A stretch of DNA of 64,000 bases, taken from the NCBI RefSeq assembly GCF_030915525.1, contig NZ_CP133269.1, positions 1,265,001-1,329,000 on the forward strand, written 5' to 3'. The notes beneath the pieces were generated by a model, which saw nothing but the letters and a program-made list of their open reading frames with translations, did no database searches and had not been told where the DNA came from. The stretch comes from Neobacillus sp. PS2-9. GTDB taxonomy: Bacteria > Bacillota > Bacilli > Bacillales > Cytobacillaceae. Both the position numbers and the translations under genes were made by a program. The first letter of the stretch is position 1, and each line of letters begins with the position of its first letter. This document shows positions 1-9,589 of this stretch, piece after piece.

Positions 1-303
1 TATTATCACCATGATGTTAGAATTCGCCAGGCAGTCGATCAACTGGTAAACGGATTTTTTCCTGGAGTCTACAACGAATTTGAGCCTATTTTTGATTCAT
101 TACTTGAGGAAAACGATCAATATTTTGTCTTGAAGGATTTTGCTTCCTACGCTGATATTCAGCGTTCTGTTGGAGAAGCGTTTATTGATCCTTTAAGATG
201 GCAAAGAATGAGTTTAACGAACATTGCTCATGCAGGTTATTTTTCGAGTGACCGAACCATTCGAGAGTACGCGGATGGTATATGGGGAATTAAATCAATT
301 TAA
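1..303 (+). CDS. glgP: Glycogen phosphorylase, C-terminal fragment (cut by window edge)
   Basis: Open from the first base in frame 1 to a TAA at 301-303, giving the last 100 residues of a larger protein. The tail contains YFVLKDFASY, DPLRWQRMSLTNIAHAGYF and SSDRTIREYADGIW, which match the extreme C-terminus of glycogen/maltodextrin phosphorylases (GT35 family), where this segment closes the PLP-containing catalytic domain. The family normally has about 800 residues, so most of the gene lies upstream of the window. It faces menA across a shared terminator. Confidence 0.9.
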   Translation, partial: YYHHDVRIRQAVDQLVNGFFPGVYNEFEPIFDSLLEENDQYFVLKDFASYADIQRSVGEAFIDPLRWQRMSLTNIAHAGYFSSDRTIREYADGIWGIKSI

Positions 304-307
304 CAAA

Positions 308-340
308 AAAGCTTCTGCTAAAATGGCAGAAGCTTTCTTT
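308..340. terminator. Bidirectional terminator between glgP and menA
   Basis: An 11-bp perfect stem (308-318 with 326-336) has a 7-nt loop, with A residues before and T residues after, so it can end transcription from both convergent genes. Confidence 0.85.
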
Positions 341-347
341 GTTTTAT

Positions 348-1283
348 TTAAATATAATGTCCGATAAAAATCCCAATCGCTAATAAAAATCCAAAAATTG
401 TATTGGTTTGGGCAGTTGCCTTCATTGCTGGTGCCATTTGAATTGGCAGCGTACCTTCGATAAAGCCTTTGATTGCTTTGATTGCCTTCGGTGCACTCAG
501 TATAACAACTGCTGTCCAAATTGGTGCTTCATTGCTAATGATAAGCCCCAGAATCCAAAGGTAAGAAAAGATAAACATGACAGCTAATAAGCGGATGGCT
601 TTCTTTTTTCCAATAAGAATGGCTAATGTTTTACGGCCATTTTCTTTATCCCCATCAAGGTCACGTATGTTATTTGAAAAATTAATCGCGCCAACCAACA
701 CTAATATTGGGATGGAAATAAGGATACTTGTCTTGGAAACAGTCCCTGTTTGGATAAAGAAAGTAATTAGAATAATTAACATTCCCATGAAAAATCCTGA
801 AAATAATTCACCAAATGGTGTGTAAGCTATCGGTAATGGACCACCGCTATATAGATAGCCAACTGCCATACAAATGAGGCCGACTGCTGCCAGCCACCAG
901 CTGCTGTTCAAACAAATATACACTCCTAATAAAAGGGCTATTCCATATAAGCTTAAAGCAATTTGCATAACTGTCTTTGGCTTAATTCCGTCACGGACAA
1001 TAGATCCGCCAATTCCAACTGAATGTTCATTATCAAGGCCGCGTTTAAAATCAAAGTACTCATTAAACATATTCGTAGCTGCTTGAATTAATAAACTAGC
1101 AATTAACATGGCTAAAAATAGCCCAAAGTGAATGTTGCCTAACTTTAATGCAAGTGCAGTACCTAGTAAAACCGGTACGAAAGCAGCAGTTAATGTATGC
1201 GGACGGGTCATTTGCCACCAAACTTGAATGCCGCGATTTGATTCTACGACAGGTTTCGAATTCTGCTTTATATTTGGCTGCAT
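348..1283 (-). CDS. menA: 1,4-dihydroxy-2-naphthoate polyprenyltransferase
   Basis: Integral membrane prenyltransferase that attaches the polyprenyl chain to DHNA, the membrane step of menaquinone synthesis. 311 residues, the usual length. The two Asp-rich UbiA-family motifs are present: NEYFDFKRGLD (residues 74-84) and NNIRDLDGDKENGRKT (204-219), which bind the Mg-diphosphate of the prenyl donor. About eight or nine hydrophobic segments follow the N-terminal WWQMTRPHTL. The ATG at 1283 is preceded by a GGGAGAG ribosome site. It is transcribed away from menF-D-H-B-E-C, so the pathway is split over a divergent region, as in many Bacillaceae. Confidence 0.96.
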   Translation of the reverse strand: MQPNIKQNSKPVVESNRGIQVWWQMTRPHTLTAAFVPVLLGTALALKLGNIHFGLFLAMLIASLLIQAATNMFNEYFDFKRGLDNEHSVGIGGSIVRDGIKPKTVMQIALSLYGIALLLGVYICLNSSWWLAAVGLICMAVGYLYSGGPLPIAYTPFGELFSGFFMGMLIILITFFIQTGTVSKTSILISIPILVLVGAINFSNNIRDLDGDKENGRKTLAILIGKKKAIRLLAVMFIFSYLWILGLIISNEAPIWTAVVILSAPKAIKAIKGFIEGTLPIQMAPAMKATAQTNTIFGFLLAIGIFIGHYI

Positions 1284-1548
1284 ATTATTCTCTCCCTTTT
1301 CTAAATTTATTCTCTATATGAAGTTCAATTAGTAGTGTTGTATGGGTTTATGTCCAAAACTAAGTGTATGGAATTCCAGTAATAGTGTCAATTAATTTTT
1401 GCTATCAAAACTAGAAGATAATACCTGTTCGACTATTATTAGTTGGTTCGTGGGACAATGAAAGTAATGATAAATCCGTTTTCACCCAAAAGGTGACAAT
1501 TTGATATATAATAAGGAATGAAGGCAGTTTTAGTAGTGACAAGTAATA

Positions 1549-1578
1549 TTGACTTCTTTACAATGGGAATAGTATCTT
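1549..1578 (+). promoter_or_regulatory. Candidate promoter of the menF operon in the 352-bp menA-menF divergent region
   Basis: TTGACT at 1549-1554 is followed after 18 nt by TATCTT at 1573-1578, about 58 nt before the menF start. The match to the vegetative consensus is moderate. The rest of the divergent region (1284-1635) is AT-rich; a second TATAAT at 1507-1512 has no good -35 partner. No other structure was seen there. Confidence 0.4.
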
Positions 1579-1635
1579 ATATAAAGCTTAAAATGAATGG
1601 ATAACAGTCATTTCGGCTGTTTTGGAGGGATTTGT

Positions 1636-3036
1636 TTGGTTACCATTCAAGAAACGGAAATAATGGAAAGGGGTCTTTCGGCTGTTAATCGTGCGAAAGA
1701 ACTCGGTCGACCGATTTTAATAAGTGAAGTTCATCAAATGGACATGATTCACCCACTACAATTTTTTAATGCTGGAAAAGACCGCTACCAAGGGGAACGT
1801 TTTTTCTGGAAGGATCCTACAAATGAGGTCATACTTATTGGACTTGGGATTTCTAAACAAATTCAGTCGGATCAGGCTACTGACCGCTTTTTTCTTGTTG
1901 AGAAGGAGTGGAAAAACTTCTTAAAGGATAGCCTTATTTATAACGACTTTAACGAGATCGGTACAGGTCCTGTTATGTTCGGTGGTTTTTCATTTGACCC
2001 TTATAAAGAAAAAACCGAGCTCTGGTCTAAATTTGCGGATTCCTTATTTCATATTCCTAAATACTTATTAAGTATTGTTGATGGAAAGGCCTTTTTAACG
2101 ATTAACACAATTTGTACACCACATGATGACTTGTCTTTATTCAACAAGATTCTTGAAGAAAGAAATCAACTATTACATTCTTTAGAACGGAAATCTAAAC
2201 CACTATCTAGTGCATTAGTTGAAAAAAGAGAGATACTACCTAAAAAATGGAAAAGCACTGTTGATGGAGTTGTGAATGAGTTAACAAATGGTCCGTTAAA
2301 AAAGGTTGTTCTTGCTCGTGAATTGAGACTTGTTTTTAACGACTTAGTAGAGGCTGAGGTTGTACTGAATAATTTGTACAACCAGCAGCATGAAAGCTTT
2401 ATTTTTGCTTTTGAGTCGAATGGGGATTGCTTTATCGGTGCTTCACCAGAGAGGCTTGTTAAAAAACAAGGGACAGAAGTGTACTCTACATGTCTTGCTG
2501 GTTCTATTTCAAGGGGTAAGACCGAAGAGGAAGATCGAATTTTAGGTGACACCTTATTAAACGATCAGAAGAACTTAATCGAGCATAGTTATGTGGTGGA
2601 AATGATTAAGGAAGCCCTAGAAGAATCATGTGAAGAAATCATTCTTCCAGCTAAGCCGCAGTTAATGAAGATTAGAGATATTCAACACTTGTACACACCA
2701 GTAATTGGAAAATGTAATTTTGCTGCTTCCTTATTGTTATTAGTTGAACGGCTTCATCCTACTCCTGCACTCGGAGGGTTACCGAAAGAGGCGGCAGTTG
2801 AAAAAATTAGACAGGTGGAGGATTTAGACCGTGGTTTTTATGCTGCTCCGTTAGGCTGGGTTGATTATAGGCAGAATGGTGAATTTGCAGTTTCGATACG
2901 TTCTGGGCTAATCCAGGGTAAAGAGGCTTCGTTGTTTGCTGGATGTGGTGTGGTTGCAGACTCGAATGCAGAAAGTGAATATTTGGAGACGAGTTTGAAG
3001 TTTAGACCCATGCTTCGAGCTCTTGGAGGACAATAA
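1636..3036 (+). CDS. menF: Isochorismate synthase MenF
   Basis: Converts chorismate to isochorismate, the first committed step to menaquinone. The C-terminal half is the chorismate-binding fold: KVVLARELRL, FIGASPERLV, STCLAGSISRG, LHPTPALGG, DRGFYAAPLGW and NGEFAVSIRSGL are all visible. I place the start at the TTG at 1636, giving 466 residues beginning MVTIQ, because GGAGGG at 1624-1629 lies 6 nt upstream; an in-frame ATG at 1597 would add 13 residues but has no ribosome site. First gene of menFDHBEC; its stop is one base from menD. Confidence 0.95.
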   Translation: MVTIQETEIMERGLSAVNRAKELGRPILISEVHQMDMIHPLQFFNAGKDRYQGERFFWKDPTNEVILIGLGISKQIQSDQATDRFFLVEKEWKNFLKDSLIYNDFNEIGTGPVMFGGFSFDPYKEKTELWSKFADSLFHIPKYLLSIVDGKAFLTINTICTPHDDLSLFNKILEERNQLLHSLERKSKPLSSALVEKREILPKKWKSTVDGVVNELTNGPLKKVVLARELRLVFNDLVEAEVVLNNLYNQQHESFIFAFESNGDCFIGASPERLVKKQGTEVYSTCLAGSISRGKTEEEDRILGDTLLNDQKNLIEHSYVVEMIKEALEESCEEIILPAKPQLMKIRDIQHLYTPVIGKCNFAASLLLLVERLHPTPALGGLPKEAAVEKIRQVEDLDRGFYAAPLGWVDYRQNGEFAVSIRSGLIQGKEASLFAGCGVVADSNAESEYLETSLKFRPMLRALGGQ

Positions 3037-3037
3037 T

Positions 3038-4786
3038 ATGAATCATCAAGAAGCTTTAACCGCATATATTGCTGCCTTTGTTGCAGAACTATTTTCTTCA
3101 GGGATAACAGATGTTGTTGTAAGCCCGGGCTCAAGGTCTACCCCCATGGCGATGGTGATGGCGGAACACCCTGATTTAAAGGTTCATATCCATGTGGATG
3201 AGCGATCAGCGGCTTTTTTTGCCTTAGGAATAGCAAAAGCAACAAACAGACCGGTAGCCATTCTTTGTACCTCAGGCACTGCTGCAGCTAATTATTTTCC
3301 AGCTATTGTTGAGGCTCGCTACTCTAGGGTGCCTTTAATTGTGCTGACTGCAGATAGACCTCATGAGTTAAGGGAAGTGGGTGCCCCACAGGCAATTGAC
3401 CAAATTCATTTATATGGAAAACATGTTAAGTGGTTTGCGGAAATGGCCTTACCAGAGAATAGTGACGAAATGATTCGTTACGCCCGGACAGTCTGTGCTC
3501 GCGCCACGGCTATAGCAACAGGGGCACCATCTGGACCAGTCCATTTGAATTTTCCATTTAGGGAACCGCTTATCCCTAAGTTGGATGAAAATCTGTTCCA
3601 ATTAACAGAACGGCCAAAAGGATATGTGAAGGTTCATAATGGCGAATTAACTATAGATGATGAGTATTTTAAAGAAATGGCAGAAAAGTTAATGGGAAAA
3701 GAGAGAGGCATCATTGTTTGTGGGAATCTCGAAGACACAAATTTTGCTGATGCTGTGACCAAACTTTCCACCTCGTTAAACTTTCCAATATTGGCAGACC
3801 CGTTATCTCAATTAAGAAGCGGGGAACATAGTCATGAAAACATAATTGAAACGTACGATACGTTTTTACGAAATGAAGATGCCAAAACCTTTCTGAAGCC
3901 GGAAGTCGTGATTCGATTCGGGGCAATGCCGATCTCGAAAGCATTAACGATTTTCTTAAAAGAAAATCATGAAGCGGAGCAATATGTAATCGATGGTGGT
4001 GGAGGCTGGCGTGACCCTGCATCGTTATCTACTGAAATGATTTTTTGTAATGAAACATTATTTTGTGAGAAGTTGCTTAGCTTTAATGAAAGCAAAGTGT
4101 CTTCTTCATTTTTAGAAGAATGGCGTAAGGTTAACGAGCTGACGAAATCGAATATGACCCAAATACGAGATATCACAGAATTAAGTGAGGGGCGTCTGTT
4201 TTACCAATTAGCAGATTTATTGCCGGAAGGTTCAACTCTTTTTGTTGGGAATAGCATGCCGATTCGCGACTTAGATAGTTTCTTTCATAATAATGGTAAA
4301 TCCATTAAAATCATGGCTAACAGAGGTGCTAACGGAATCGATGGTACTGTGTCCACAGCATTAGGAGCTGCCTTGTATGCTGATTCATTATATCTCGTGT
4401 TAGGAGATTTAACCTTTTTCCATGATTTAAATGGTCTTATTGCAGCAAAACTTTACAATATTAATATCCATATTATCCTAGTGAACAATAATGGGGGCGG
4501 AATTTTTTCATTCCTTCCACAGTCAGAACACCCCAAGAATTTTGAACTATTGTTTGGTACACCGTTAAACATAGAATTTGAGCACGCCGTTCGCATGTTT
4601 AATGGAAACTTTTCAAAAATCCAGAATTGGGATCAGTTTGAATTGGAAATGAAAAAATCAGTTCACCAGTTTGGTATTAATGTATACGAGGTGGCAACGA
4701 ACAGAGAAAAAAATCGTGATGAGCACCGCGGAATTTGGCGTTCTGTTTCCCAGGAAATATCAGAATTTGTCAAAGGAGCTCGTTAA
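3038..4786 (+). CDS. menD: SEPHCHC synthase MenD (ThDP-dependent)
   Basis: Joins isochorismate and 2-oxoglutarate with loss of CO2. 582 residues, typical length. The N-terminal PYR domain has SPGSRSTP and the catalytic-Glu segment HVDERSAAFFALG; the C-terminal PP domain has the ThDP/Mg motif GDLTFFHDLNGL followed by NNNGGGIFSFLPQ. Start ATG at 3038 has GGAGG 9 nt upstream, overlapping the end of menF. The stop overlaps the menH start by one base (TAATG), indicating translational coupling. Confidence 0.97.
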   Translation: MNHQEALTAYIAAFVAELFSSGITDVVVSPGSRSTPMAMVMAEHPDLKVHIHVDERSAAFFALGIAKATNRPVAILCTSGTAAANYFPAIVEARYSRVPLIVLTADRPHELREVGAPQAIDQIHLYGKHVKWFAEMALPENSDEMIRYARTVCARATAIATGAPSGPVHLNFPFREPLIPKLDENLFQLTERPKGYVKVHNGELTIDDEYFKEMAEKLMGKERGIIVCGNLEDTNFADAVTKLSTSLNFPILADPLSQLRSGEHSHENIIETYDTFLRNEDAKTFLKPEVVIRFGAMPISKALTIFLKENHEAEQYVIDGGGGWRDPASLSTEMIFCNETLFCEKLLSFNESKVSSSFLEEWRKVNELTKSNMTQIRDITELSEGRLFYQLADLLPEGSTLFVGNSMPIRDLDSFFHNNGKSIKIMANRGANGIDGTVSTALGAALYADSLYLVLGDLTFFHDLNGLIAAKLYNINIHIILVNNNGGGIFSFLPQSEHPKNFELLFGTPLNIEFEHAVRMFNGNFSKIQNWDQFELEMKKSVHQFGINVYEVATNREKNRDEHRGIWRSVSQEISEFVKGAR

Positions 4787-5592
4787 TGAATGTAGTGGTG
4801 GAAGGGCTTACCTATCATGTCGATGTTTATGGGAATGGGTTTCCTTTAGTTTGTTTACATGGATTTACGGGAGATGTAACAACCTGGACTCCTTTTCTTG
4901 AGGATTGGTGTAAGCGTTCTAAGTTAATCCTTCCTGACATTATTGGACATGGGAAAACGGAGTCCCCTGAAGAAATAGAGCGGTATTATATAGAATCTGC
5001 TGCTCATGACTTAAACAAGCTCCTCGAACATCTTGAGGTGCACCAAGTAGATCTGCTTGGATATTCAATGGGTGGCAGACTTGCCCTTACCTTTGCTATA
5101 CTCTTTCCTGAAAGAGTTCGTAAGTTGATTTTAGAAAGTGCCTCTCCAGGACTATTAACAGAGACTGAAAGAGAACTTCGCCGAATGAAAGATGCTGAAC
5201 TTGCAAATTTTATAAAAGACCGTGGAATTCAAGCATTTGTCGATTACTGGGAGGAGATTCCCTTATTTTCGACCATGAAGAGCTTGCCTAAGTCAATCAA
5301 TGAATCCATAAGAGGCCAACGTTTAAACAATTCTCCCATAGGGCTTGCGAATAGCTTGTTAGGCATGGGCACAGGGTCACAGCCTTCTTGGTGGGGAAGG
5401 TTGAACGAACTAGAAATGGATGTCCTGCTGCTTACTGGTAAAAAAGATACTAAGTTTTGTTTACTAGCGGAAAAAATGGTCAAAGAGTTAAAAAACGGAA
5501 CATGGATGACTTTTGAAAACAGTGGACATGCAATTCATGTGGAAGAAAAAGAAAAGTTTGGTACAATAGTAAGTGACTTTCTTAATACATAA
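4786..5592 (+). CDS. menH: SHCHC synthase MenH (alpha/beta hydrolase fold)
   Basis: Eliminates pyruvate from SEPHCHC to give SHCHC. 268 residues, alpha/beta hydrolase fold. Visible: [11 protein letters not shown] near the N-terminus (oxyanion region), the nucleophile elbow GYSMGG, a TGKKDTKF strand carrying the acid, and the catalytic His in NSGHAIHVE near the C-terminus. The ATG at 4786 overlaps the menD stop; AAAGGAG lies 8 nt upstream. A longer reading frame opening at 4735 is inside menD and is not the start. Confidence 0.94.
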   Translation: MNVVVEGLTYHVDVYGNGFPLVCLHGFTGDVTTWTPFLEDWCKRSKLILPDIIGHGKTESPEEIERYYIESAAHDLNKLLEHLEVHQVDLLGYSMGGRLALTFAILFPERVRKLILESASPGLLTETERELRRMKDAELANFIKDRGIQAFVDYWEEIPLFSTMKSLPKSINESIRGQRLNNSPIGLANSLLGMGTGSQPSWWGRLNELEMDVLLLTGKKDTKFCLLAEKMVKELKNGTWMTFENSGHAIHVEEKEKFGTIVSDFLNT

Positions 5593-5609
5593 TAAAGGAG
5601 GATATCATT

Positions 5610-6428
5610 TTGACAGTAGAATGGATTGCAGGACGTAAATATGATGAGATTTTATATGAAACATATAACGGGATTGCAAAAATTACAATTAACCGTCCGC
5701 ACGTACATAATGCGTTTACACCGAAAACCGTATCGGAATTAATCGATGCATTTGCGTTTGCACGTGATGATTCAAGTATTGGGGTTATTGTATTAACTGG
5801 TGCTGGTGATAAGGCATTCTGTTCTGGAGGAGACCAATCGGTCCGTGGACATGGCGGATATGTGGGAGAAGACCAAATTCCACGCTTAAATGTTCTTGAT
5901 CTTCAACGCTTAATTCGAGTGATTCCTAAGCCAGTCATTGCGATGGTTAAGGGATATGCAATTGGTGGAGGACATGTTCTTCATGTGGTATGTGATTTAA
6001 CGATTGCCGCTGATAATGCTAGATTTGGACAAACTGGTCCTAAAGTGGGTAGCTTTGATGCTGGTTATGGATCAGGTTATCTTGCAAGAATTATCGGACA
6101 TAAGAAGGCCCGTGAAATATGGTACTTATGCCGTCAATACAATGCACAAGAAGCCCTCGATATGGGACTTGTAAATACAGTAGTTCCGCTTGAGAAAGTC
6201 GAAGAAGAAACCATTCAATGGTGTAATGAAATTCTTGAGAAGAGTCCAACTGCGCTTCGTTTCTTGAAGGCAGCAATGAACGCTGATACTGACGGCTTAG
6301 CCGGTCTACAGCAGTTCGCTGGTGACGCAACATTACTTTACTATACAACGGATGAAGCAAAAGAAGGCCGTGATTCCTTTAAGGAAAAACGTAAACCTGA
6401 TTTCGGCCAATTCCCACGTTTTCCTTGA
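5610..6428 (+). CDS. menB: 1,4-dihydroxy-2-naphthoyl-CoA synthase MenB
   Basis: Crotonase-family enzyme performing the Dieckmann-type ring closure of succinylbenzoyl-CoA. 272 residues as usual. Visible: [16 protein letters not shown] (CoA binding), the oxyanion-hole stretch [13 protein letters not shown] and AIGGGHVLH, and [17 protein letters not shown]. The sequence ends FGQFPRFP, a typical MenB C-terminus. It starts at a TTG (5610), with AAAGGAGG 9 nt upstream. Separated from menH by 17 bases. Confidence 0.97.
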   Translation: MTVEWIAGRKYDEILYETYNGIAKITINRPHVHNAFTPKTVSELIDAFAFARDDSSIGVIVLTGAGDKAFCSGGDQSVRGHGGYVGEDQIPRLNVLDLQRLIRVIPKPVIAMVKGYAIGGGHVLHVVCDLTIAADNARFGQTGPKVGSFDAGYGSGYLARIIGHKKAREIWYLCRQYNAQEALDMGLVNTVVPLEKVEEETIQWCNEILEKSPTALRFLKAAMNADTDGLAGLQQFAGDATLLYYTTDEAKEGRDSFKEKRKPDFGQFPRFP

Positions 6429-6441
6429 TCAAAAATTGCTT

Positions 6442-6473
6442 ACAGCTTGATGGTTCCCCATCAGGCTGTTTTT
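6442..6473 (+). terminator. Terminator-like hairpin after menB
   Basis: A 12-bp stem with one G-U pair (6442-6453 with 6458-6469), loop TTCC, then five T residues. It lies inside the men cluster, so it may attenuate rather than stop transcription into menE-menC. Confidence 0.75.
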
Positions 6474-6480
6474 AATAGAA

Positions 6481-6662
6481 GGCTGTGTTAAAAAACATTG
6501 TTGATTTTTATACTCTGTTGATTGGAGCGGAAGGCTCGAAGACTCCTGTGGGAGTACGGTTCAGGGGAGACCCCGCAGGCGCAAGCGCCGAGGAGGCTCG
6601 CCGAAACGCCCACGGACCGCTCGAGCCTGGAGCGGAAATCATCAGACAATTTTAACAAAGCC
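6481..6662 (+). repeat. Dispersed repeat family R1, copy 1 (between menB and menE)
   Basis: 182 bp bounded by GGCTGTGTTAAA and its imperfect inverse TTTAACAAAGCC. The GC-rich core (CTCCTGTGGGAG, AGGGGAGACCCCGCAGG, GGCGCAAGCGCC) has several short palindromes. Near-identical copies on the other strand occur at 27584-27766 and 60160-60342; this copy has diverged most, especially around 6610-6630. No transposase is present, so it resembles a MITE or a REP-like foldback element. GC content is clearly above the flanks. Confidence 0.9.
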
Positions 6663-6690
6663 TAATAGAAAAAATGAAGGCGATGATTTA

Positions 6691-8187
6691 ATGCAATACG
6701 AGACTATTCCTAACTTCATAAAGAAACGAGTTTTTTTAACGCCGGATCGGACGGCAGTTTATTTTAACGAGCAGACCTTAACCTTTAAAGAACTTTATGA
6801 ACGTTCCTTTAAGGCTGCAGGGCAGCTTCAGGCACTAGGAGTGCAAAAAGATGATTACCTAGCTGTTTTATTAAAAAATCATCTAGATACCATTGTGATC
6901 TTGTTTGCCCTTCAGTTATTAGGGGTAAAAGCAGTTATTTTGAATAACCGTTTAACACCAGCAGAATTAGTATGGCAATTGAAGGATTCAAAAGCAGCCT
7001 TTCTCCTTGTTGAAGACTCGTTTTCAGATATAGAACAAGCCATAAGAATCGAAATACCATCTCTAGCTACAATGACAAAAAGTGGCTTGTTTAACGTGGA
7101 AGCAAAAACTCCCGTAATACAGGAGGAAATCAACTTATCAGATACCTGTACGATCATGTATACGTCAGGAACAACAGGTCATCCAAAAGGAGTTATACAA
7201 ACCTATGGGAACCACTGGTGGAGTTCGGTGGGATCCGCATTAAATTTAGGATTTATGGATAGTGATTGCTGGTTATGTGCGGTTCCACTGTTTCATATCA
7301 GCGGATTCTCCATTTTAATGCGGAGTGTCATCTATGGCATGCCTATTGTATTACATGAAAGCTTTGATGTGGAACAAACGATTGAAGATATTACCACTAA
7401 AAAAGTCACCATCATGTCTGTCGTAGGAACCATGCTAACCAGGATTGTTGATACACTGCAGGAGAGGCGTCTCCCCCCTCTTTTTCGCTGTATGCTACTG
7501 GGCGGAGGACCTGCACCGTTACCATTATTGAAATCTTGTTTGGAGAAGGATATACCTGTATTCCAAACATATGGAATGACGGAGTCCTCCTCACAAATCG
7601 TGACACTTTCCCCCGAATATAGCTTAACTAAGCTTGGTTCGGCAGGTAAGCCTTTGTTCCCGGCACAGCTTCAAATCAGGCTGGAGGACGGTCGGAAAGC
7701 TGAAGCAGGGGAGGTAGGAGAAATTGTTGTTAAAGGACCCAATGTTACTCCTGGCTATTTAAATAGACCGGATGCCACAGAAGAAAAGGTTCGCAATGGT
7801 TGGTTTTATACCGGAGATATTGGCTATCAGGATGAGGAAGGGTTTTTATTTGTAATCGACCGACGTTCTGATTTAATTATTTCAGGGGGAGAAAATATTT
7901 ATCCAGCTGAAATTGAATCGGTCCTGCTCGCCCATTCGGATGTGGCCGAAGTTGGTGTAACCGGGGTAGAGGAAATGAAGTGGGGACAGGTACCCGTTGC
8001 GTTTATAGTATGTAGGGAAGGCAGAAAAGTAGAGGTGGATGATCTCAAACAGTTTTGTTTGCAGCACCTAGCAAAATATAAGGTTCCAAAAGCATTTTAT
8101 TTTACCGAAAGTCTCCCAAGAAATGCTGCAAAAAAATTACTGCGAAGAAATCTCAGAGAATGGCTGAAAGAAGGAAAGGACATATGA
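6691..8187 (+). CDS. menE: o-succinylbenzoate-CoA ligase MenE
   Basis: ANL-superfamily enzyme that adenylates o-succinylbenzoate and transfers it to CoA. 498 residues. The AMP-binding P-loop TIMYTSGTTGHPKGV lies about residues 151-165; QTYGMTESSSQ, YTGDIGYQDEEGFLFVIDR and the hinge region SGGENIYPAEIE follow in order, with the C-terminal lysine segment LPRNAAKKLLRR. ATG at 6691 with GAAGG 10 nt upstream. Its TGA overlaps the menC ATG (ATGA), so the two are coupled. It is separated from menB by a hairpin and repeat R1. Confidence 0.95.
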   Translation: MQYETIPNFIKKRVFLTPDRTAVYFNEQTLTFKELYERSFKAAGQLQALGVQKDDYLAVLLKNHLDTIVILFALQLLGVKAVILNNRLTPAELVWQLKDSKAAFLLVEDSFSDIEQAIRIEIPSLATMTKSGLFNVEAKTPVIQEEINLSDTCTIMYTSGTTGHPKGVIQTYGNHWWSSVGSALNLGFMDSDCWLCAVPLFHISGFSILMRSVIYGMPIVLHESFDVEQTIEDITTKKVTIMSVVGTMLTRIVDTLQERRLPPLFRCMLLGGGPAPLPLLKSCLEKDIPVFQTYGMTESSSQIVTLSPEYSLTKLGSAGKPLFPAQLQIRLEDGRKAEAGEVGEIVVKGPNVTPGYLNRPDATEEKVRNGWFYTGDIGYQDEEGFLFVIDRRSDLIISGGENIYPAEIESVLLAHSDVAEVGVTGVEEMKWGQVPVAFIVCREGRKVEVDDLKQFCLQHLAKYKVPKAFYFTESLPRNAAKKLLRRNLREWLKEGKDI

Positions 8188-9293
8188 TGGAGATTGCGTC
8201 AGTTGAACTTTTTGTCATTCAGATGCCCTTAAAATCTCCTTTTTTAACTCATTTAAGTACCGTTGACACTCGAGAAGGAATCATTGTAAAGGTAACAAAT
8301 AAAGAGGGGATATCAGGGTATGGGGAAGGTGTAGCTTTTTCATCCCCATGGTACACAGAAGAAACAGTTTCAACCAGCTTACATATGTTAACGGATTTTT
8401 TCATTCCAATATTGAAAAAACATCCAATTATCCACCCGGAGGATATTCATACCCTTTTTCGTTCTATTAGAAGAAATCATATGGCAAAGGCATCATTAGA
8501 AATGGCCTTATGGGACTTATATGCGAAAATTCACTCATACTCTTTGTCAAACATCCTTGGCGGAACCTGCTTACAGGTTGCCTCAGGTGTGGTAGTAGCA
8601 ACAGATTCAACTTCAAAAGCATTACAACAGATTGAACAATATCTTGATGAAGGATATCAGCGTATTAAAGTTAAGATTCATCCGAACCAGGATTATTCCT
8701 TCCTGTCAGAAATTCGTCGTTTTTACCCAGACATCCCGATTATGGCGGATGCTAATTCTGCGTATACATTAGAAGATATCGACCGCTTAAAAGCCCTAGA
8801 CGATTTTAATCTACTGATGATTGAGCAGCCGCTTGCACAAGATGATATTCTAGAACACTCCTTGCTTCAAAAAGAACTGAAGACTCCCATTTGTTTGGAT
8901 GAAAGCATTGTCAGTTTTGAAGATGCAAGAAAGGCAATCGAGTTCGGCTGCTGTAAGGTGATCAACATCAAAGTGGGACGAGTGGGAGGACTGTATGAGG
9001 CCAAACGAATCCATGACTATTGTTATGAAAGAGATATCCCTGTTTGGTGTGGCGGCATGATTGAATTTGGTGTATCTCGTGCTCACAATATTGCGCTTGC
9101 TTCCCTTCCTGGATTCACCATACCAGGAGATATCAGTGCATCGAACCGTTTTTGGGAGGAAGACATCATCACTCCGGAAGTTGTCGTGGAAAATGGATTT
9201 ATTACCGTACCGAATCAACCAGGTATTGGTTTTAATGTAAATGAGAAGAGACTTAATGAGATTCTTCTAACCAAAAAGACTTTTCAATTCTAA
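8184..9293 (+). CDS. menC: o-succinylbenzoate synthase MenC (enolase superfamily)
   Basis: Dehydrates SHCHC to o-succinylbenzoate. 369 residues from ATG 8184, which overlaps the menE stop; a second ATG follows at 8187. The enolase-superfamily catalytic set is complete: KVK at 162-164, Asp189 (MADANS), Glu214 (MIEQP), Asp239 (CLDES) and Lys263 (INIKVGR). The spacing matches the OSBS/N-acylamino-acid racemase subgroup, so racemase side activity is possible, but the men context supports MenC. Last gene of the operon. Confidence 0.94.
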   Translation: MMEIASVELFVIQMPLKSPFLTHLSTVDTREGIIVKVTNKEGISGYGEGVAFSSPWYTEETVSTSLHMLTDFFIPILKKHPIIHPEDIHTLFRSIRRNHMAKASLEMALWDLYAKIHSYSLSNILGGTCLQVASGVVVATDSTSKALQQIEQYLDEGYQRIKVKIHPNQDYSFLSEIRRFYPDIPIMADANSAYTLEDIDRLKALDDFNLLMIEQPLAQDDILEHSLLQKELKTPICLDESIVSFEDARKAIEFGCCKVINIKVGRVGGLYEAKRIHDYCYERDIPVWCGGMIEFGVSRAHNIALASLPGFTIPGDISASNRFWEEDIITPEVVVENGFITVPNQPGIGFNVNEKRLNEILLTKKTFQF

Positions 9294-9298
9294 TACGA

Positions 9299-9332
9299 AA
9301 GAACCAGCCTACGTGTCGGCTGGTTCTTCTTT
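9299..9332 (+). terminator. Terminator of the men operon
   Basis: An 11-bp stem (9299-9309 with 9318-9328), 8-nt loop, followed by a T-rich stretch. Confidence 0.85.
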
Positions 9333-9341
9333 TATCCTCGA

Positions 9342-9503
9342 TTAAGATAATCCGCTTGGTTCAAATGTTTTACAATCCGTTTCCCTATTATTATCAGCTG
9401 TATCACCAGTATGGCTGACTACATAAATTTGATCCGCACTACATCTATTTCCCTTCGCCCAAAACGAACAGTTATTTACTTCACATAACACATCTTTAGC
9501 CAT
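9342..9503 (-). CDS. DUF1540-type small cysteine protein
   Basis: 53 residues beginning MAKDVLCEVNNC, too short for ordinary ORF thresholds. Four cysteines (7, 12, 21, 44) in the spacing of the DUF1540 domain, with TDCKTFEPSGLS at the C-terminus, suggest a small metal-binding or disulfide-stabilised fold. ATG at 9503 is preceded by AGGAGTG. Function unknown; homologues are common in spore-forming Firmicutes. It stands alone between the men operon and cydB. Confidence 0.85.
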   Translation of the reverse strand: MAKDVLCEVNNCSFWAKGNRCSADQIYVVSHTGDTADNNRETDCKTFEPSGLS

Positions 9504-9589
9504 TGAAAGTATCACTCCTTATTGGATTTTAAGATACAGGAATAGCATTTGATGATTTCATGGAAAACATGCCTGCCAGAATAGGGATA

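Noticed and set aside
1597..1635. Upstream ATG extension of menF
   Set aside because: No ribosome site precedes 1597, while GGAGGG is correctly placed for the TTG at 1636.
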